A stretch of DNA of 64,000 nt from Colocasia esculenta (taxonomy: Eukaryota; Streptophyta; Magnoliopsida; Alismatales; Araceae), in assembly GCA_014218235.1 (NCBI GenBank), contig CM024757.1, forward strand, positions 149,061,371 to 149,125,370, given 5' to 3'. Below, piece by piece: positions 1 to 10,072 of this stretch. Position 1 is the first letter of the stretch, and each line of letters begins with the position of its first letter. The notes under the pieces are model-generated. The model worked only from the letters and a program-made list of their open reading frames with translations. It had not been told where the DNA came from and searched no databases. A program made the position numbers and the translations under genes.

Positions 1-683
1 TATACAAGCTATCTCGTTACACGCCACCTTGATACAAGCTATCCTATTACATGTCATTTTAATATACGCTATCTTGTTATATGGTCTTTTCTCTATCATT
101 CTAGTTTTGCAATCTTCTTGTGAAGTGTATTATCGTTCACATGTTATCGCATGCTATCATTCTAGTATGCCATCAATCTCTTATCATGTACTATTTCTCT
201 CTTGACTATACTTGATCGTTCTCTCTAGTTAACCTGCGTTACAAGACATTAATTACTTAAAGCATGCTTGTTTACACGAGATATTAAGTCCTACTGAGCG
301 TTATCGCTCACCCTTCATTATTTGTTATTGTGTTTTCAGGTAAGTCAAGTGACGACCTTACACACAACAACGGGTTTGGACTGGAGTGATGAGCGTCCTG
401 GAGTCATAGCAATGGATTGTCCCCAGTACCCTAGAGTTAGTTTAGTTAGTTGCTTAGTTATCATTTCCAAATGTAATGAAGTCATTGCGCCCTATGTTTT
501 GGCTCTGAATTAGTGGTTGTAATAGTTTAGAAGAAATATCAATAAAATGTTGAGTTTTTAATTGCAGTTATTGTTCATTAGTTGCTCTGATATTTACGAA
601 TGTATGCGCAATTTACATTACTATACACGTTGTTCATGCCTCCCTAATTTATTCTGCTGCTAAATTGGTGGGGCATGACTAAA
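1..683 (+). repeat. 3' part of a Ty3/gypsy (Tekay/Del-like) LTR, left end outside window
   Basis: This stretch looks like the right-hand part of a chromovirus LTR. A block near 285-355 (ctactgagcgttatcgctca, then a T-rich run ending cag/gtaag) resembles a block at the same relative place in the LTR at 48308-51975 (cctactgggc...gctcat...gtaggtag). A poly(A)-type AATAAA lies near 541. The last bases (aattggtggggcatgac) resemble that LTR's end (aaaatcgggggcgtgaca). At 1-92 three degenerate copies of a roughly 35-base unit (acaagctatctcgttaca) follow each other. No protein-coding frame here is credible. The family call rests on two short similarities, so it is moderate. Confidence 0.55.
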
Positions 684-684
684 T

Positions 685-1136
685 AGAATGGTGGCCTTGT
701 GACTGATTGGCCTTCATAGTTGTGTGCTTCGGATGCCATTTCTTCTCAAATCTTTAGATTCTTCTGAGAAGACCTTACTCTGATACAACTTATTGGATCG
801 AAATGGCAAACAAACAGTCCTATAGGGGGGGGAATAGGACTTTTTATTGTTTAAAAATTTCTTCTGAAAAACACAGCACTAAATAGATATGTTAGTATTA
901 AGTGTGATGTGTGTGATTCAAGTGTAAACTTGGCGGAAACAATCACACAAATAAATGCACAAGGGATTTATCCTGGTTCGGCCCTTCCCACATGGAAGTC
1001 CTACATCCAGTCCTCAAGCCAACCACTTGTGATTTCACTAAACTGCCAACAACTTGGCCTTCTCTCACCCTCGAGAGGAATTACAAAACCCACTTGCTCC
1101 CAAGCAAGTTTTCCTTAAACAGGGGTACAAACACAG
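685..1136 (-). mobile_element. Truncated Ty1/copia element, copy A (gag start, primer site, partial LTR)
   Basis: This fragment matches 38665-39117 (copy B) closely. On the minus strand it contains, in order, part of an LTR (about 1136 to 791), a decayed tRNA-Met primer site (tgatacaa on the plus strand at 781, expected tgatacca) and the first codons of gag starting at 739, which read MASEAHNYEGQSVTRPPF. The LTR terminus TG has become TA at 791-792. The gag is cut after about 18 codons at 685, and the LTR breaks at about 1136, where similarity to copy B stops. It is a doubly truncated remnant, not a functional element. Confidence 0.75.
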
Positions 1137-1269
1137 TAGTTCGCGGCGCTCTCAAAGCACCGGGGGCTTCACCCCCTTTCTTCAAGTATGCAAATTTCCT
1201 TTTAATGCTCATCATTGATTCTTAAATTGATTAAATTGCCTGACTGACATTCTTTTGGTTTCCTTGCAG
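1137..1269 (+). other. Spacer or intron upstream of the plant-mobile-domain exons
   Basis: This short stretch joins the broken copia LTR to the first recognisable plant-mobile-domain exon. It ends in a pyrimidine-rich tract and ttgcag, a good acceptor at 1269. The 5' part of the gene that should lie before it is missing, so this is probably a truncated intron. Confidence 0.4.
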
Positions 1270-2040
1270 ATCTGGGGGTACACCCGCTTCCCCATGGGGT
1301 GCGGGACACTGAGAGAGGGGAGCCAGGCCTTGGTGCCCCTCATGGCGAGGTGGGATGTGGCCCCTGACCCCAGGGTCACAGACCGACGTGCGGAGGATGT
1401 GCGCGTTGCCTTGGACCACTACCCGCATGATCAGGTATGAAACTCTCAATCAGCTCTTCCATTCATTTAATTACTGCATTTGATGTTATTTGACCAGTGT
1501 TCTTTTCTCTTCTCAGGTGGTATGGACCCCATATGCAGGGGAGCTGGATGCCTCGCACCCGGCGGTGGCGGCGGGCCGAGCCTTGTTCGACCGCCACCTG
1601 CTTCTTCTCTGCCTGGGGACCTGCGAGGTTCTCTACCAAGAGCTCGTGGTACAGACCCTAGGTTGGCACCAGCTAGCCATGGAGGTACCGTCCCTGGGAA
1701 GAGAGGGGCACTCCCGCCGCCGGTTCTTCGCCGAGGACCGAAACTGGAGCACGGAGCACGGGAGCACGCTCGCCTACTGACGAGCCAGAGGGGACCAGGT
1801 GGTCCAGCAGGAGGGTCTCCAGGATAGCTTAGCGTACCTGGAGGACTATCGGGCGCGCTACGCCGGACGACTCCGGCTTGACCGGCGAGTGGTAAGTGAA
1901 CTTCTATCTCTAAGCCTCTGTCATTTAAATTTGATTTGATTCTAACCTTGAAGTGTGAATGACAGCTGTTGGAGTCACAGGAGGTCCGGGTCTGCTGGGC
2001 CTCCGGTAGCGCCCTGTACCATGCCCAGCATAGGTCCCAG
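1270..2040 (+). pseudogene. Plant mobile domain (PMD / 'serine/threonine phosphatase 7 long form'-like) pseudogene, 5'-truncated
   Basis: Three exon-like blocks with good splice signals can be read: 1270-1434 (after ttgcag, before gtatga), 1517-1891 (after tctcag, before gtaagtg) and about 1967-2040 (after gacag). The first contains WGYTRFPMG followed by VPLMARWDV and VRVALDHY. The second opens VVWTPYAGEL and continues with LFDRHLLLLCLGTCEVL and TLGWHQLAMEVPSL, then a DYRARYAGRLRLDRRV tail. This order (W..RFP, YR..LD, VVWTPY, L...C.E) is typical of the plant mobile domain found in MAIN-like proteins and in many plant transposons. A TGA at 1778-1780 interrupts the second exon in frame. The start codon and upstream exons are missing because a copia fragment abuts at 1136. 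The family call is sound; the gene is probably dead. Confidence 0.7.
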
Positions 2041-2097
2041 GTGACCCTGCTCCTCATTCGGCCTTTGCCCTGCAGAAAACATAGAAAATTTGGCGTC

Positions 2098-2300
2098 AGC
2101 ATCGATTGCCGTTAACCACAAATGGACGGAAAGGGGTCTGCCGTTAACTCACAGTCAGCGTCCAGGGGTGGCCGTCAAGTTCTTTTGTCGACGTCCAACC
2201 CCTTACCGTCAAGTTCACCCCAACGGCAAGGGGATGGACGTTAGCATGACCTCGACATCCACCGATCTGGACGTCAAGATTCTGTCAAGCCCGACAGAGC
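2098..2300. repeat. Cluster of GACGTC / GCCGTTAAC / ACGGCAA boxes (array 1)
   Basis: Short boxes occur every 12-20 bases in both orientations: gccgttaac, gccgttaac, gccgtcaag, gtcgacgtc, accgtcaag, aacggcaag, gacgttag, gacgtcaag. The boxes are complementary to each other (gccgtt against aacggc), so the region could form many alternative hairpins. It lies just downstream of the plant-mobile-domain exons. The same box types recur at 2770-2985, 4636-4735, in both gypsy-1 LTRs, at 37428-37556, and in decayed form in the gypsy-2 LTR. The role is unknown. Subterminal repeats of a DNA transposon or binding sites for a TE-encoded protein are possible. Confidence 0.65.
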
Positions 2301-2372
2301 CTCCCCTGTTTTTCCCCTCTTTCCACTTTTTGCACACACACACCACGAGTGTTAAAGGTCGAGGGACCTACC

Positions 2373-2584
2373 TTGGGCCGTCGGGGTATCTCCGCCTCCG
2401 TATCGTCTCCTTCGTCCTCTCCGGCGGACCTGTCCCCCTCCGGTTCACCGCCGCCGCTGCCGCCGGCCGTCGACGGTCCAACCTCCTCCTCCTCTGCTGT
2501 ATCCATCACCGCCATCGCAATCTCCTCCTCTTCCTCCGGTTGGCGGCGAGTCTGGAGAACGGTGCGTTTCCCCCTCGTCTTCAT
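2373..2584 (-). other. Candidate first exon of an unidentified minus-strand gene
   Basis: A true ATG at 2584 opens MKTRGKRTVLQTRRQ, a basic, NLS-like start. It is followed by a very acidic Glu-rich tract, then GPSTAGGSGGGEPEGD and EAEIPRRPK. The frame meets a consensus donor (CCCAAG/gtaggt) at 2372. Basic-then-acidic first exons are common in transposon-derived plant genes. No following exon can be recognised to the left, where the opposite-strand plant-mobile-domain pseudogene lies. It may be the leftover 5' end of a gene whose body was lost, or a chance frame in GC-rich DNA. I cannot assign a function. Confidence 0.35.
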
Positions 2585-2769
2585 CAGTGCGGTTTGCAGT
2601 TTGCGGTTTTGAGGTTTTCAGTGGGGGGTTTAGAAGATTAGAAGGAAGAAAGAAGCCTAGAAGAAGGAGGGAGTGGAAAGGTCGGTGTGTAGGGGTTTTC
2701 CTTCTCCCGGCGCTTGGGAAGCTGAAGTGGCACGGGGAGAAGGCGTCGGTTCAAAAAAAAAAAACTTTT

Positions 2770-2985
2770 CTGGTTTGACGTCAAGGTGTGGCCGTTGACC
2801 TTTTCCTGACGTCAAGCCGGGGCCGCTGACGTACCCTTAACGGCCAGTATGTGGACGCCAATATCTCTTCAGTGTCAGACCTTGAAGTAAGACTAACGGC
2901 CATGTCTGGACGTCAGGTTTGAAATAGACGGCCACCTACCTGGACGTCTACCTGATTGGCGTCCATCGATGTGGACACCGATACC
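2770..2985. repeat. Box cluster (array 2) downstream of the DUF7745 pseudogene
   Basis: About a dozen boxes are packed here: tttgacgtcaagg, ggccgttgac, tgacgtcaag, gctgacgta, ttaacggcc, ggacgccaa, taacggcc, ggacgtcagg, agacggcc, ggacgtcta, tggcgtcca, ggacaccg. Both orientations alternate, often separated by 8-12 bases. The cluster ends about 160 bases before the stop codon of the minus-strand DUF7745 pseudogene, so that gene has clusters on both sides (this one and 4636-4735). Confidence 0.65.
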
Positions 2986-3145
2986 TCCGCACTCAGTCCT
3001 CACAGCACACTCAATTGAACTCATTTGAAGCCCTTTGATACTCCATTGCTCAATTCCACACAATTCAAGTCATCAAACACAAAATGCAAACAACTTTTAT
3101 TTCATCTAATTTTGTGTTACATTTATTGGAAATTGGGAAAATACA

Positions 3146-4605
3146 TCATTTTACACTACGGGCCATATAAAAATCACAAGAAATGGGACGAATGGTGTCG
3201 TTGAATTCTTCATATTTCCAGATGTCTTCCCGTTTCTCCTGAACCACCAGTCCCACCTTCTTGCTCATTGTGTATCTTGCCCAAGTCTTCATGACCTTCT
3301 TCATCAACTTCTCATTCCTCTCGGTGACAATCATGTCCGTGCAGTTGGATGAGGCAGGAATTCCCCGTGGGATTCCAAGCTGACAATGGCACCGATGTGG
3401 CTGGTAAACCACCATCCTATCAGCCCCAATCAACCACAAACCTTTGTCTTCCCTGGTTCGAACTTTGAATTCAATACTCCTCATAAAAAGCGGCCTCACA
3501 ATGAAGTCCTCCATCACCAGGTAGGCCAAATGATTGCGCCAAGCATCTCTACCCTTCAAGTGCGCTGTCATGCACTTGATCTCATTCTCTGGCTCATACC
3601 ATGCCCTACTGCAGTACACCGAGCTCCGAAGGAAGACTCTGGATGGAGTAGGTTGTGCTTCAGTAAAATCAAACTTCAAGTGAGCCTCCATCCATACCTG
3701 AAGCAGGAACAAGCTCTCGCATGTGCGTCCGCCTAGGCTCATTGTGGTGAGCGAACTGTATAGGTGTGCCAGCACTGCAGGGGCAAGTGACTGCCCGCGC
3801 CACAACAGAGAAAGAACTCCCACGTGCTCGTAAGAAATGAAGTCGCCGCTAGTGGGGAACAGGAAGACTCCAGCTAGGCAAAGTGTCAGTCCTCGTGTCG
3901 CCCTCTCTCTGCCAATTTCCTTCGCATGCTGGATCAGCCACCAGGCCAGTCGGTCTAGGAAGATTCCGTGCTTGTTCGTCATCCTCAATACTTCCTTCTT
4001 GTCCCGTACGATGTCCACTAGAATCTCCTCCCATGGAAGGAGAGGAGTCGCCGTGTCGTACTCCATGCACCGCCTCCATCCCAAAAACAATTCCACTTCC
4101 TCCACCAGCACGCTAGCCTCAAATGCCAGGAACACGAAGGTGTGTGTGTGTGGGTGCCATCTCTCCACCAACGCTTCAAGTGCATCAAATCCCCACCACA
4201 TCTCCTTCATGTTTTTTGCCAGCACCACCATGAAGCTCAGGTTCCACATGTCGATGTAGCCTCGCATGTCCAGCGTGATGGCATTCATCAGGTTCACGAG
4301 CCAGGAGAAGGCCTGTACCTAGCCTTGGCTCGGGAACGTGGGCACTTCCTGCATCAAGGTGGGCTGTAAGAGAAGCGTTTTGGCGCGTTTTTAACCCAAA
4401 TAGAAGCAGAATGAGCGTAGCTTACCTCCCCGTTGGCCAGTCTGGTGCTCAGGTGCCCCAGAACTTCACTCAGAATCCCTGGGTTCATTCCTGTGGATTG
4501 TCCGGTCGAAGGGGAGGCCATTTCGTTGCTCTTCTTTGTCTCCCAGCCCCCTGGTTCGCAGTAGGAGCAGGGGGAGACGGAGGTGGAAGATGATAGAGTC
4601 CCCAT
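3146..4605 (-). pseudogene. DUF7745 (plant-mobile-domain-related) gene, two exons, one in-frame stop
   Basis: Exon 1 runs from a true ATG at 4605 to 4426 (MGTLSSSTSVSPC...HLSTRLANGE) and ends at a gtaagc donor. Exon 2 begins at 4348 after gatgcag, in phase, and runs to a TGA at 3148-3146. The protein is about 460 residues. Typical DUF7745 landmarks are visible: FVFLAFEASVLVEEVELFLG (the 'fdf..ElvpTleE' region), RLAWWLIQHAKEIGRERATR, LCLAGVFLFPTSGDFISY, LAPAVLAHLYSSLTTMSLGG and the LLQVWMEAHL block. DUF7745 proteins are uncharacterised and are mostly carried by plant transposons. A single TAG at 4321-4319 breaks exon 2 nine codons in; otherwise the frame is open for 390 codons, so decay looks recent. 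An AATAAA lies about 40 bases past the stop. Box clusters flank it on both sides. Confidence 0.7.
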
Positions 4606-4635
4606 GGACTCCCATCACCTATATTTTCAGCCTGA

Positions 4636-4735
4636 TCCGCTGGCTAGTAGGCGTCTAGATCGGTGGACGTCAGTGTCTGGTTAACGGCAATATCTGTTGC
4701 CGTTAACTGGGGACTGGCGGCCATCGATGTGGATG
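4636..4735. repeat. Box cluster (array 3) with a perfect 11-bp inverted repeat
   Basis: The boxes are aggcgtct, ggacgtcagt, ggttaacggcaa, ttgccgttaac and ggcggcc. GTTAACGGCAA at 4680-4690 and TTGCCGTTAAC at 4697-4707 form a perfect 11-bp stem with a 6-base loop. The cluster lies directly upstream of the DUF7745 start codon, so it would sit in that gene's promoter. Confidence 0.65.
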
Positions 4736-5707
4736 TTTATTCCCCTGGACATTTTCAAAATTCTATTATTCATATGGCCATATATTTTATCTTGTGCTTC
4801 AAGTTGTTTTGCAGATATCCAAGCACATGTTGCGCTTCAAAGTTCGGAACGCTCATGCGACCTTGAGCATTACAGGTATGTCTAACATAGGACCCCACCA
4901 GAGGCGAATAATTTGGCGACCGTGAACCCTGAGTTCCCCTTTACCAAAAACCATGATGGGTTTGCGATCTCCTAGTTATTCGTATGGCCTTTTAGAATTT
5001 TCCTCTGGTGCTAACTTGCATTTTAGATAGGCAACCCACACCAGCATGCATTTAGGTCTTCACTGCTAACTTTCTCTTACTAACAGTAAAAAAAAAATGG
5101 TGATTTTCCTCGATCATCTGATTGCTCCATGGTTCCCCCAGCTTAGGTAGCTTACCGGGTCCGCCCTTCTTGAATACCGGGTCTTTGTTGCCCCCCTTCT
5201 CTGCTTGTCACACCGTGCATATCACAAATAGTCAAGTGGCCTTATTGAGTTCATTTGAGCCTTCGCCAGTTGCGAGCTTAATTCTGGAATCCAGGCTTTC
5301 CGAACATTGATTCCAGTTAGAATCTTTTGATAATCCTTTGAGAGATCAACCAACTCCTTGTCTCCATGACCTCCTAAATTCAGGACCGACGTCCTGATTA
5401 GGCCAGCGAGCCCACGAGCTCCGGTTATGAGACCCTCTTGATTCAACCCTCATATTACAACTCCTTTGACTCAGACACGCCAGAAACTAGTCAAAGTCTG
5501 ACACGGCCACGCCAGGGACCCTACCGTTGGGTTGCAGTTGTAGTTACACGGGTAGATCACTCCTCTTCTTACCCACATTTGTCGCTCAGATGATACGTCA
5601 TCTGTTTCTAGCCTAACTCATGTGTTTGGCTCGCTAGAATTCCTATCCTCGGAGATGGCCTTTCATCAAATCTCCACGTCCTTTGTTTACCGAGACACCA
5701 ACCTTTC
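4736..5707. other. Unassigned DNA between array 3 and gypsy-1
   Basis: No protein can be identified. One short block, about 4815-4875, has exon-like edges: a T-rich tract and ttttgcag before it and acag/gtatgt after it. It would encode ISKHMLRFKVRNAHATLSI on the plus strand. A minus-strand open frame at 5446-5222 (LITGARGLAGLIRTSVLNL) resembles nothing I recognise. There is no box cluster, terminal repeat or LTR end in this stretch. Confidence 0.3.
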
Positions 5708-7047
5708 TGTGGCGGAACACCTCGGCCAAGCCCGTTAAACCGATAACGTACTTGATCCGAGTCTGCCTCCCGCGAACGGGCCGAAGCCTCGCAAGGGATA
5801 CCAAACCACAGTCCATGTAAACACAAAGGAACACACCAATTCATATATATATTTCACAAGTTTACATAGCCATATTTCCACAAAAATCAAAGAAAGTACA
5901 AGAGCCTGGGGCATACCCCAAGGTACAACTGAAGAAAGTAAACAACTAACTACGCTACTACTGCTACACTGCTGCTACTATACCACTGGAGGTACTGACC
6001 CTGCACCGCTATGACGCGGCTCTGAACTGGACGACGGTCGAGAAACGTCCTCCTCACTCTCACCTGTGGGAGTAGGGGTGAGCCTCGCGAGTCACTGGCT
6101 CAGTAGGGAACTCCCCAAAAACCGAGCAAACCAAAACCACAGGTACGAAAGCAGTAAACAATACCAACAATTTATAGAACAGCTAAGCAGGATATGAAAG
6201 CTGTAAAAGTACTCACCGTCTGCCGACTACTAAAACAACTGTAATAATTAAATGGCAAACCAGTACGAGTGTACAAGCTAAAGTAGAGACCGCCAAACAC
6301 AAGCGACGTGAACTGGTTCGCGACACCAGTGACTGACTCGGACAAGCTAACACAGGTCTACCTTTCAGTCTCGCAGCCAAGAACAAAAGGTCCAGCTGCC
6401 GCTCCACGTGAAAAGGTCAAGCAACTGTGGAGACCAACTAAACACCACCACCTGCAGACCACACGGTCACAGGCCCATGCCTGGCACCTCTAGAGACCCT
6501 GGCCGAGGCTCGCTAGAGTGAGGCACTGGAAAAGGACTAGCTGGGGACCAGTGTCGACTACTGGTGTCCGTACCCCCAACTACGAGCACGCTACAAGTGA
6601 CTAAAGACAAACACAAGTGTCACTGTCCCACTGTCGTCTTTCCCTCAGCCGGACGTACATCTCAAGCAAAGGAGTGAGGGTGTCCAGGTCAGACGACACA
6701 GACCTCGACGGTACAACACAAGTATCGGGACAAAGGCCCGAGCTAACAGCCTGGCTCACAAAGAACCTGGGGCACCCAACTGGAGAGGTAACCACGGTAG
6801 GCGTCGTACTACTCACCACGTACACAAAACCACGTGCACGCCACACAAACCACGTGAAGACTCACGTAAACCGCGTGCACTAGCAGTTCACTACACGTGA
6901 ACACCACGCAAACACGTAAAGAACCAGCCAACTGTGTACCCAGTACACTAGTCTCAAAAACTACGAACACTAGGTGCACCACAATTATCATTGCACCACT
7001 CGATATCAACAAATATTCAATATATCAATATTTAAACCAAAAGCATG

Positions 7048-7155
7048 CTGACGGCAACATCGACTGCCGTCGATGGGATATAGACGGCAAGGGATCTAGC
7101 CGTCTAGTTCCCAGCTGAAGAACCTGTCGTCAATCGATGTTGACGCCAAGCTCCT
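7048..7155. repeat. Box cluster inside gypsy-1 left LTR (array 4)
   Basis: The boxes are gctgacggcaac, ctgccgtcga, agacggcaag, gccgtctag, tcgtcaatcg and tgacgccaag. GACGGCA at 7050-7056 pairs with TGCCGTC at 7065-7071 across an 8-base loop. The cluster is present in the other LTR at 36380-36480 with nearly the same sequence. The boxes are the same types as those around the plant-mobile-domain genes at 2098-4735. Confidence 0.65.
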
Positions 7156-7671
7156 CGGCTACCAGTTCTCACAGAAACCCTAGGCTGACTACACAAGTGT
7201 CCTCGGCCCTAAAACCTGCAGGAAAACATGAGGAAACACTTCCTCTAACATGCATGCATATCAGTCAAACCGAAACAATATGTTTCATTCTTCAAATTGC
7301 TCAAACCACCCATTTACCCCGCATGGATACCCTTACCCGAAAACATAATTAACATGCAAATCCACGCGTTCCAGATGCATTATCACATCCTAAAGGAACT
7401 AAAGGGATCATTCCCTACCTCAAAATGCACTCAAACCTCCTAAATTCTCCTGCTTCCCACCAAACCCTCCGCGAGCTCCTACGACAATTGCACCACGTTC
7501 CGGCATTTCCTTGGCCGATTCGTCACCACCTCACGTTCCACGATCCTCCAATTAACCTTATACAGTTCTTGGAAGTAGTGGGGAAGCAAGGGGCATGAAA
7601 ACAGGGCAAGGGAGAGGGTGATTGAGCTGAGGAAACTGTCCTCGGGCAGACCTATTCTGCAGGTCGCACAG

Positions 7672-7806
7672 GTTGGCGTCCACAAGGCTGTCGCCTATCA
7701 GACCGCCAAGGATAGACGCCCATATCCCTTGTCGCCAAGTTCATATAGTAAACGTCAAAATACATAGACGCCAATCAGTCAACGACCACACCTGGCCGTC
7801 AACCCC
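7672..7806. repeat. Second box cluster inside gypsy-1 left LTR (array 5)
   Basis: At least nine boxes appear: ttggcgtcc, tgtcgcc, accgccaag, agacgcc, tgtcgccaag, aaacgtcaa, agacgccaa, tcaacgacc and ggccgtcaa. Spacing is 10-20 bases. The partner cluster in the other LTR is at 37004-37138, where one box still reads aaacggcaa. Confidence 0.6.
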
Positions 7807-7891
7807 TACTCAACTGCAGCAGGTCCTATTTTATCTCAGGACCAAACCTGCACACCCCACACGGCCAAACCACATTGGCCTCACAATGGCC

Positions 7892-9661
7892 TGAAGGATC
7901 GCGGAAAAGGTGTGGATAAGATGTAGAAGGGGGGGGGGGATGAATAGATCTATGCCACTTACTGCGGAAGCTTAAACAGTTTAAAAACACTTTTCAATCA
8001 GAGGCAATTTTATCAGTGAAAAACCACAGATCTGATGAGATTTGAGTGAGTTGGTAAAAATGGATATGAAATCAGTTGATTAAGTGAACTTTAAACAATC
8101 CTATGCAAGCATCTAACGGATAATGAAATCAAACCACAGATAGACAAGTGCACAAGGATTTTTAGGTGGTTCGGAAATCACCCAAGTGATTCCTACATCC
8201 ACCCCTCACACCCTGTGAGGATTCACTAAAACAACCGGGTACACACCCACTGGAGCCTGACAACTCCAACACTTGAGAGCTTACAACTCACACAACTTCT
8301 AGAGCAAGACTACTCTAGAACCACTGAGCAAGACTGCTCAACACAACCTTGAGTTAGACAACTCAAACTGAGCACGACGGCTCACTACAATCTGAGCACA
8401 ATGCTCACACAACTTGAGCACAATGCTCACACAATGGTTGCTAGACACCAACTCAAGACATAGACCTTCTAGCACAGATCTAGTCGAAAATGAGAGCACT
8501 AATGAGAGCTATGCAGAAGCACTTGCATAATCTCAAAAGCTATCTCAGAAGAACATAAGTACAGTGAATTGTATTAAATAGCTTCGTTCTTCAAGTGTAC
8601 TCCCTTGTAGAAGTTTGGATTGGGAAGAAGCTTGCACTCTTGAAGTCCAAAACCGATGCTCTGCACTTTGGAATTGTTGGATCTTCCTTGAATTCTTCTC
8701 CAACGAAGGCTTCTACAGGATCTGCTTCCTTGGGATGCTTCAGAGGTTTCTGCAAGGATCACATTCCAATTCTCACACTTGGCTTGGTGAGAATTGGTCT
8801 TCTGGAAGCACACGGAGAGCAGAGGAGGGAGACAACCTCTTGCAGCCGCCAGGGAACTTTCAGGAGGCTCTGAGAGGCAGTTGGGTCTCTCTTGATTAGA
8901 TGGGGGGCCAATTAGGGACCTTTCATACTCAAAAGAGTCCAAAGATACCCTTTAGGTATAAGGGCACACGATCCTAGGATGATTCCCCATCGGCCTGGGC
9001 TGACACGTGGCAGCCATCCACTTTAAGTTGCAAACTTTCCGTAGTGTGTCGACCTGCCCTGGTGGTGGTGTCGACACACTGTCCCAAATATGAGAACTGA
9101 TGTTCTGGGAAGAAGGTCCCGTGTCGACCTGCTCTGAGAGTGTGTCGACCTGCTGTCCCAATTCTTCAAACTGGCTGTTCTGGGAGCTGGGTCTAGTGTC
9201 GACCTGCTCTGAGAGTGTGTCGACCTGCTGTCCCAATTCTTCAAACTGGCTGTTCTGGGAACTGGGTCTAGTGTCGACCTGCTCTGAGAGTGTGTCGACC
9301 TGGGTGGACTGATTCCTGAAAAACTGCAACTCGTGTCGACACACTCTTGACTTGTGTCGACACAGTCTCAACATTTTTACACATTTTGCCTTTGAATATG
9401 TGTTGTTGTGTCAACACCATTGATGGGTGTGTCGACACATCTTTTGCAAAAAAAATATTTGTACCTGAAAATTAAACACATATATCATTAGTTAAATGAT
9501 TTATCATGAACATCAATGATAAATGTGATTTGAAATATGCTTGTTGGACATTGATTTCAGGTATGATGTTTTTGACTTGTTTCAATTGAATTGCTTTAAA
9601 ATTACCTCATGTCATCATCAAAATAGGAGGGAAATGATATGAATATGCATTCAACCCAACA
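7892..9661 (-). repeat. SIRE-like copia 3' LTR
   Basis: The plus-strand ends are TGAAGGATCG and CAACCCAACA; length is 1770 bp. It carries an array of GTCGAC boxes at 9044-9432. The TATA-like site that reads GTATAAAAGG in the other LTR is changed here (cctttcatac at about 8921-8930). No protein is encoded. Confidence 0.9.
9044..9432. repeat. GTCGAC-box array in SIRE-like 3' LTR
   Basis: Eleven copies of the palindrome GTCGAC occur in under 400 bases, mostly as gtgtcgacctg or gtgtcgacaca, plus one decayed copy (gtgtcaacacc). Within it a 75-bp unit is tandemly repeated, with starts at 9121, 9196 and 9271 (the third partial). Frames read through this repeat are artefacts of the tandem unit. Confidence 0.85.
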
Positions 9662-10072
9662 ATCTCCCCCTTTTTGATGATGGCAACAATAAATCCATAT
9701 GACAATGAGGTTTTGATGAAGTGTGATTTTAAGCAATTTTTGTTATTCACATTTTTTTTTTCTTTTTGTTTAAACTTGTCAAAGACCTTTTGATATTTTT
9801 CAGTAATAGTTGATGATGTATTTATGGAACACAATGTTACTTGAAATGAGAATTTTTGTACACAGAAGTCAAGCAACTTGACAAGTAATCATTCAAACAC
9901 ATTCACAAAAAGATTTTCAATCACATTAAATACACAATTGAGAAAATCATTCAAGCCAAGCAAAACATTTCATTTCATTTAACAAGAGAACCATTACAGT
10001 CATTCCAAAAGATTACAAACATTTGTTCTTTCTTTCTTCTCCCCCTTTGACATCATCAAAAGAGAAATTACA
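9662..10072 (-). other. 3' untranslated region and polypurine tract of SIRE-like copia
   Basis: The polypurine tract (minus strand aaaagggggagat) abuts the LTR at 9662-9678. The rest, up to the env-like frame, is AT-rich with no coding frame. A second gggggag-type run (plus strand ctccccctttgac) lies at about 10040. Confidence 0.7.

Larger units (their letters stand above)
5708..7891 (-). repeat. gypsy-1 3' LTR, main part (continues at 20149-20203)
   Basis: On the plus strand it begins TGTGGCGGAACACC. It runs to cctcacaatggcc, where the SIRE copia is inserted, and resumes at 20149 to end at acgttaca (20203). Total length is about 2.24 kb. It aligns along its whole length with 35049-37289. 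It contains two box clusters, 7048-7155 and 7672-7806. The open frames in it are antisense or short and are not conserved as proteins between the two LTRs. Confidence 0.85.

Noticed and set aside
1467..2102. Long minus-strand frame opposite the plant-mobile-domain exons
   Set aside because: It is the antisense of GC-rich exons and has no domain; the plus strand has matching splice sites and family motifs.
5703..5707. Target duplication for gypsy-1 (ctttc against ttcag)
   Set aside because: The five-base flanks do not match, so no duplication is claimed.
8574..8942. 122-aa minus and 92-94-aa plus frames in the SIRE-like LTRs
   Set aside because: Conserved only because LTRs are duplicates; frames overlap on both strands with no domain.
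9100..9374. Repetitive frames with STCSESVSTCC-type or QVDTLSEQVDT-type repeats (also at 19579-19794)
   Set aside because: They are translations of the 75-bp GTCGAC tandem unit on both strands, not proteins.
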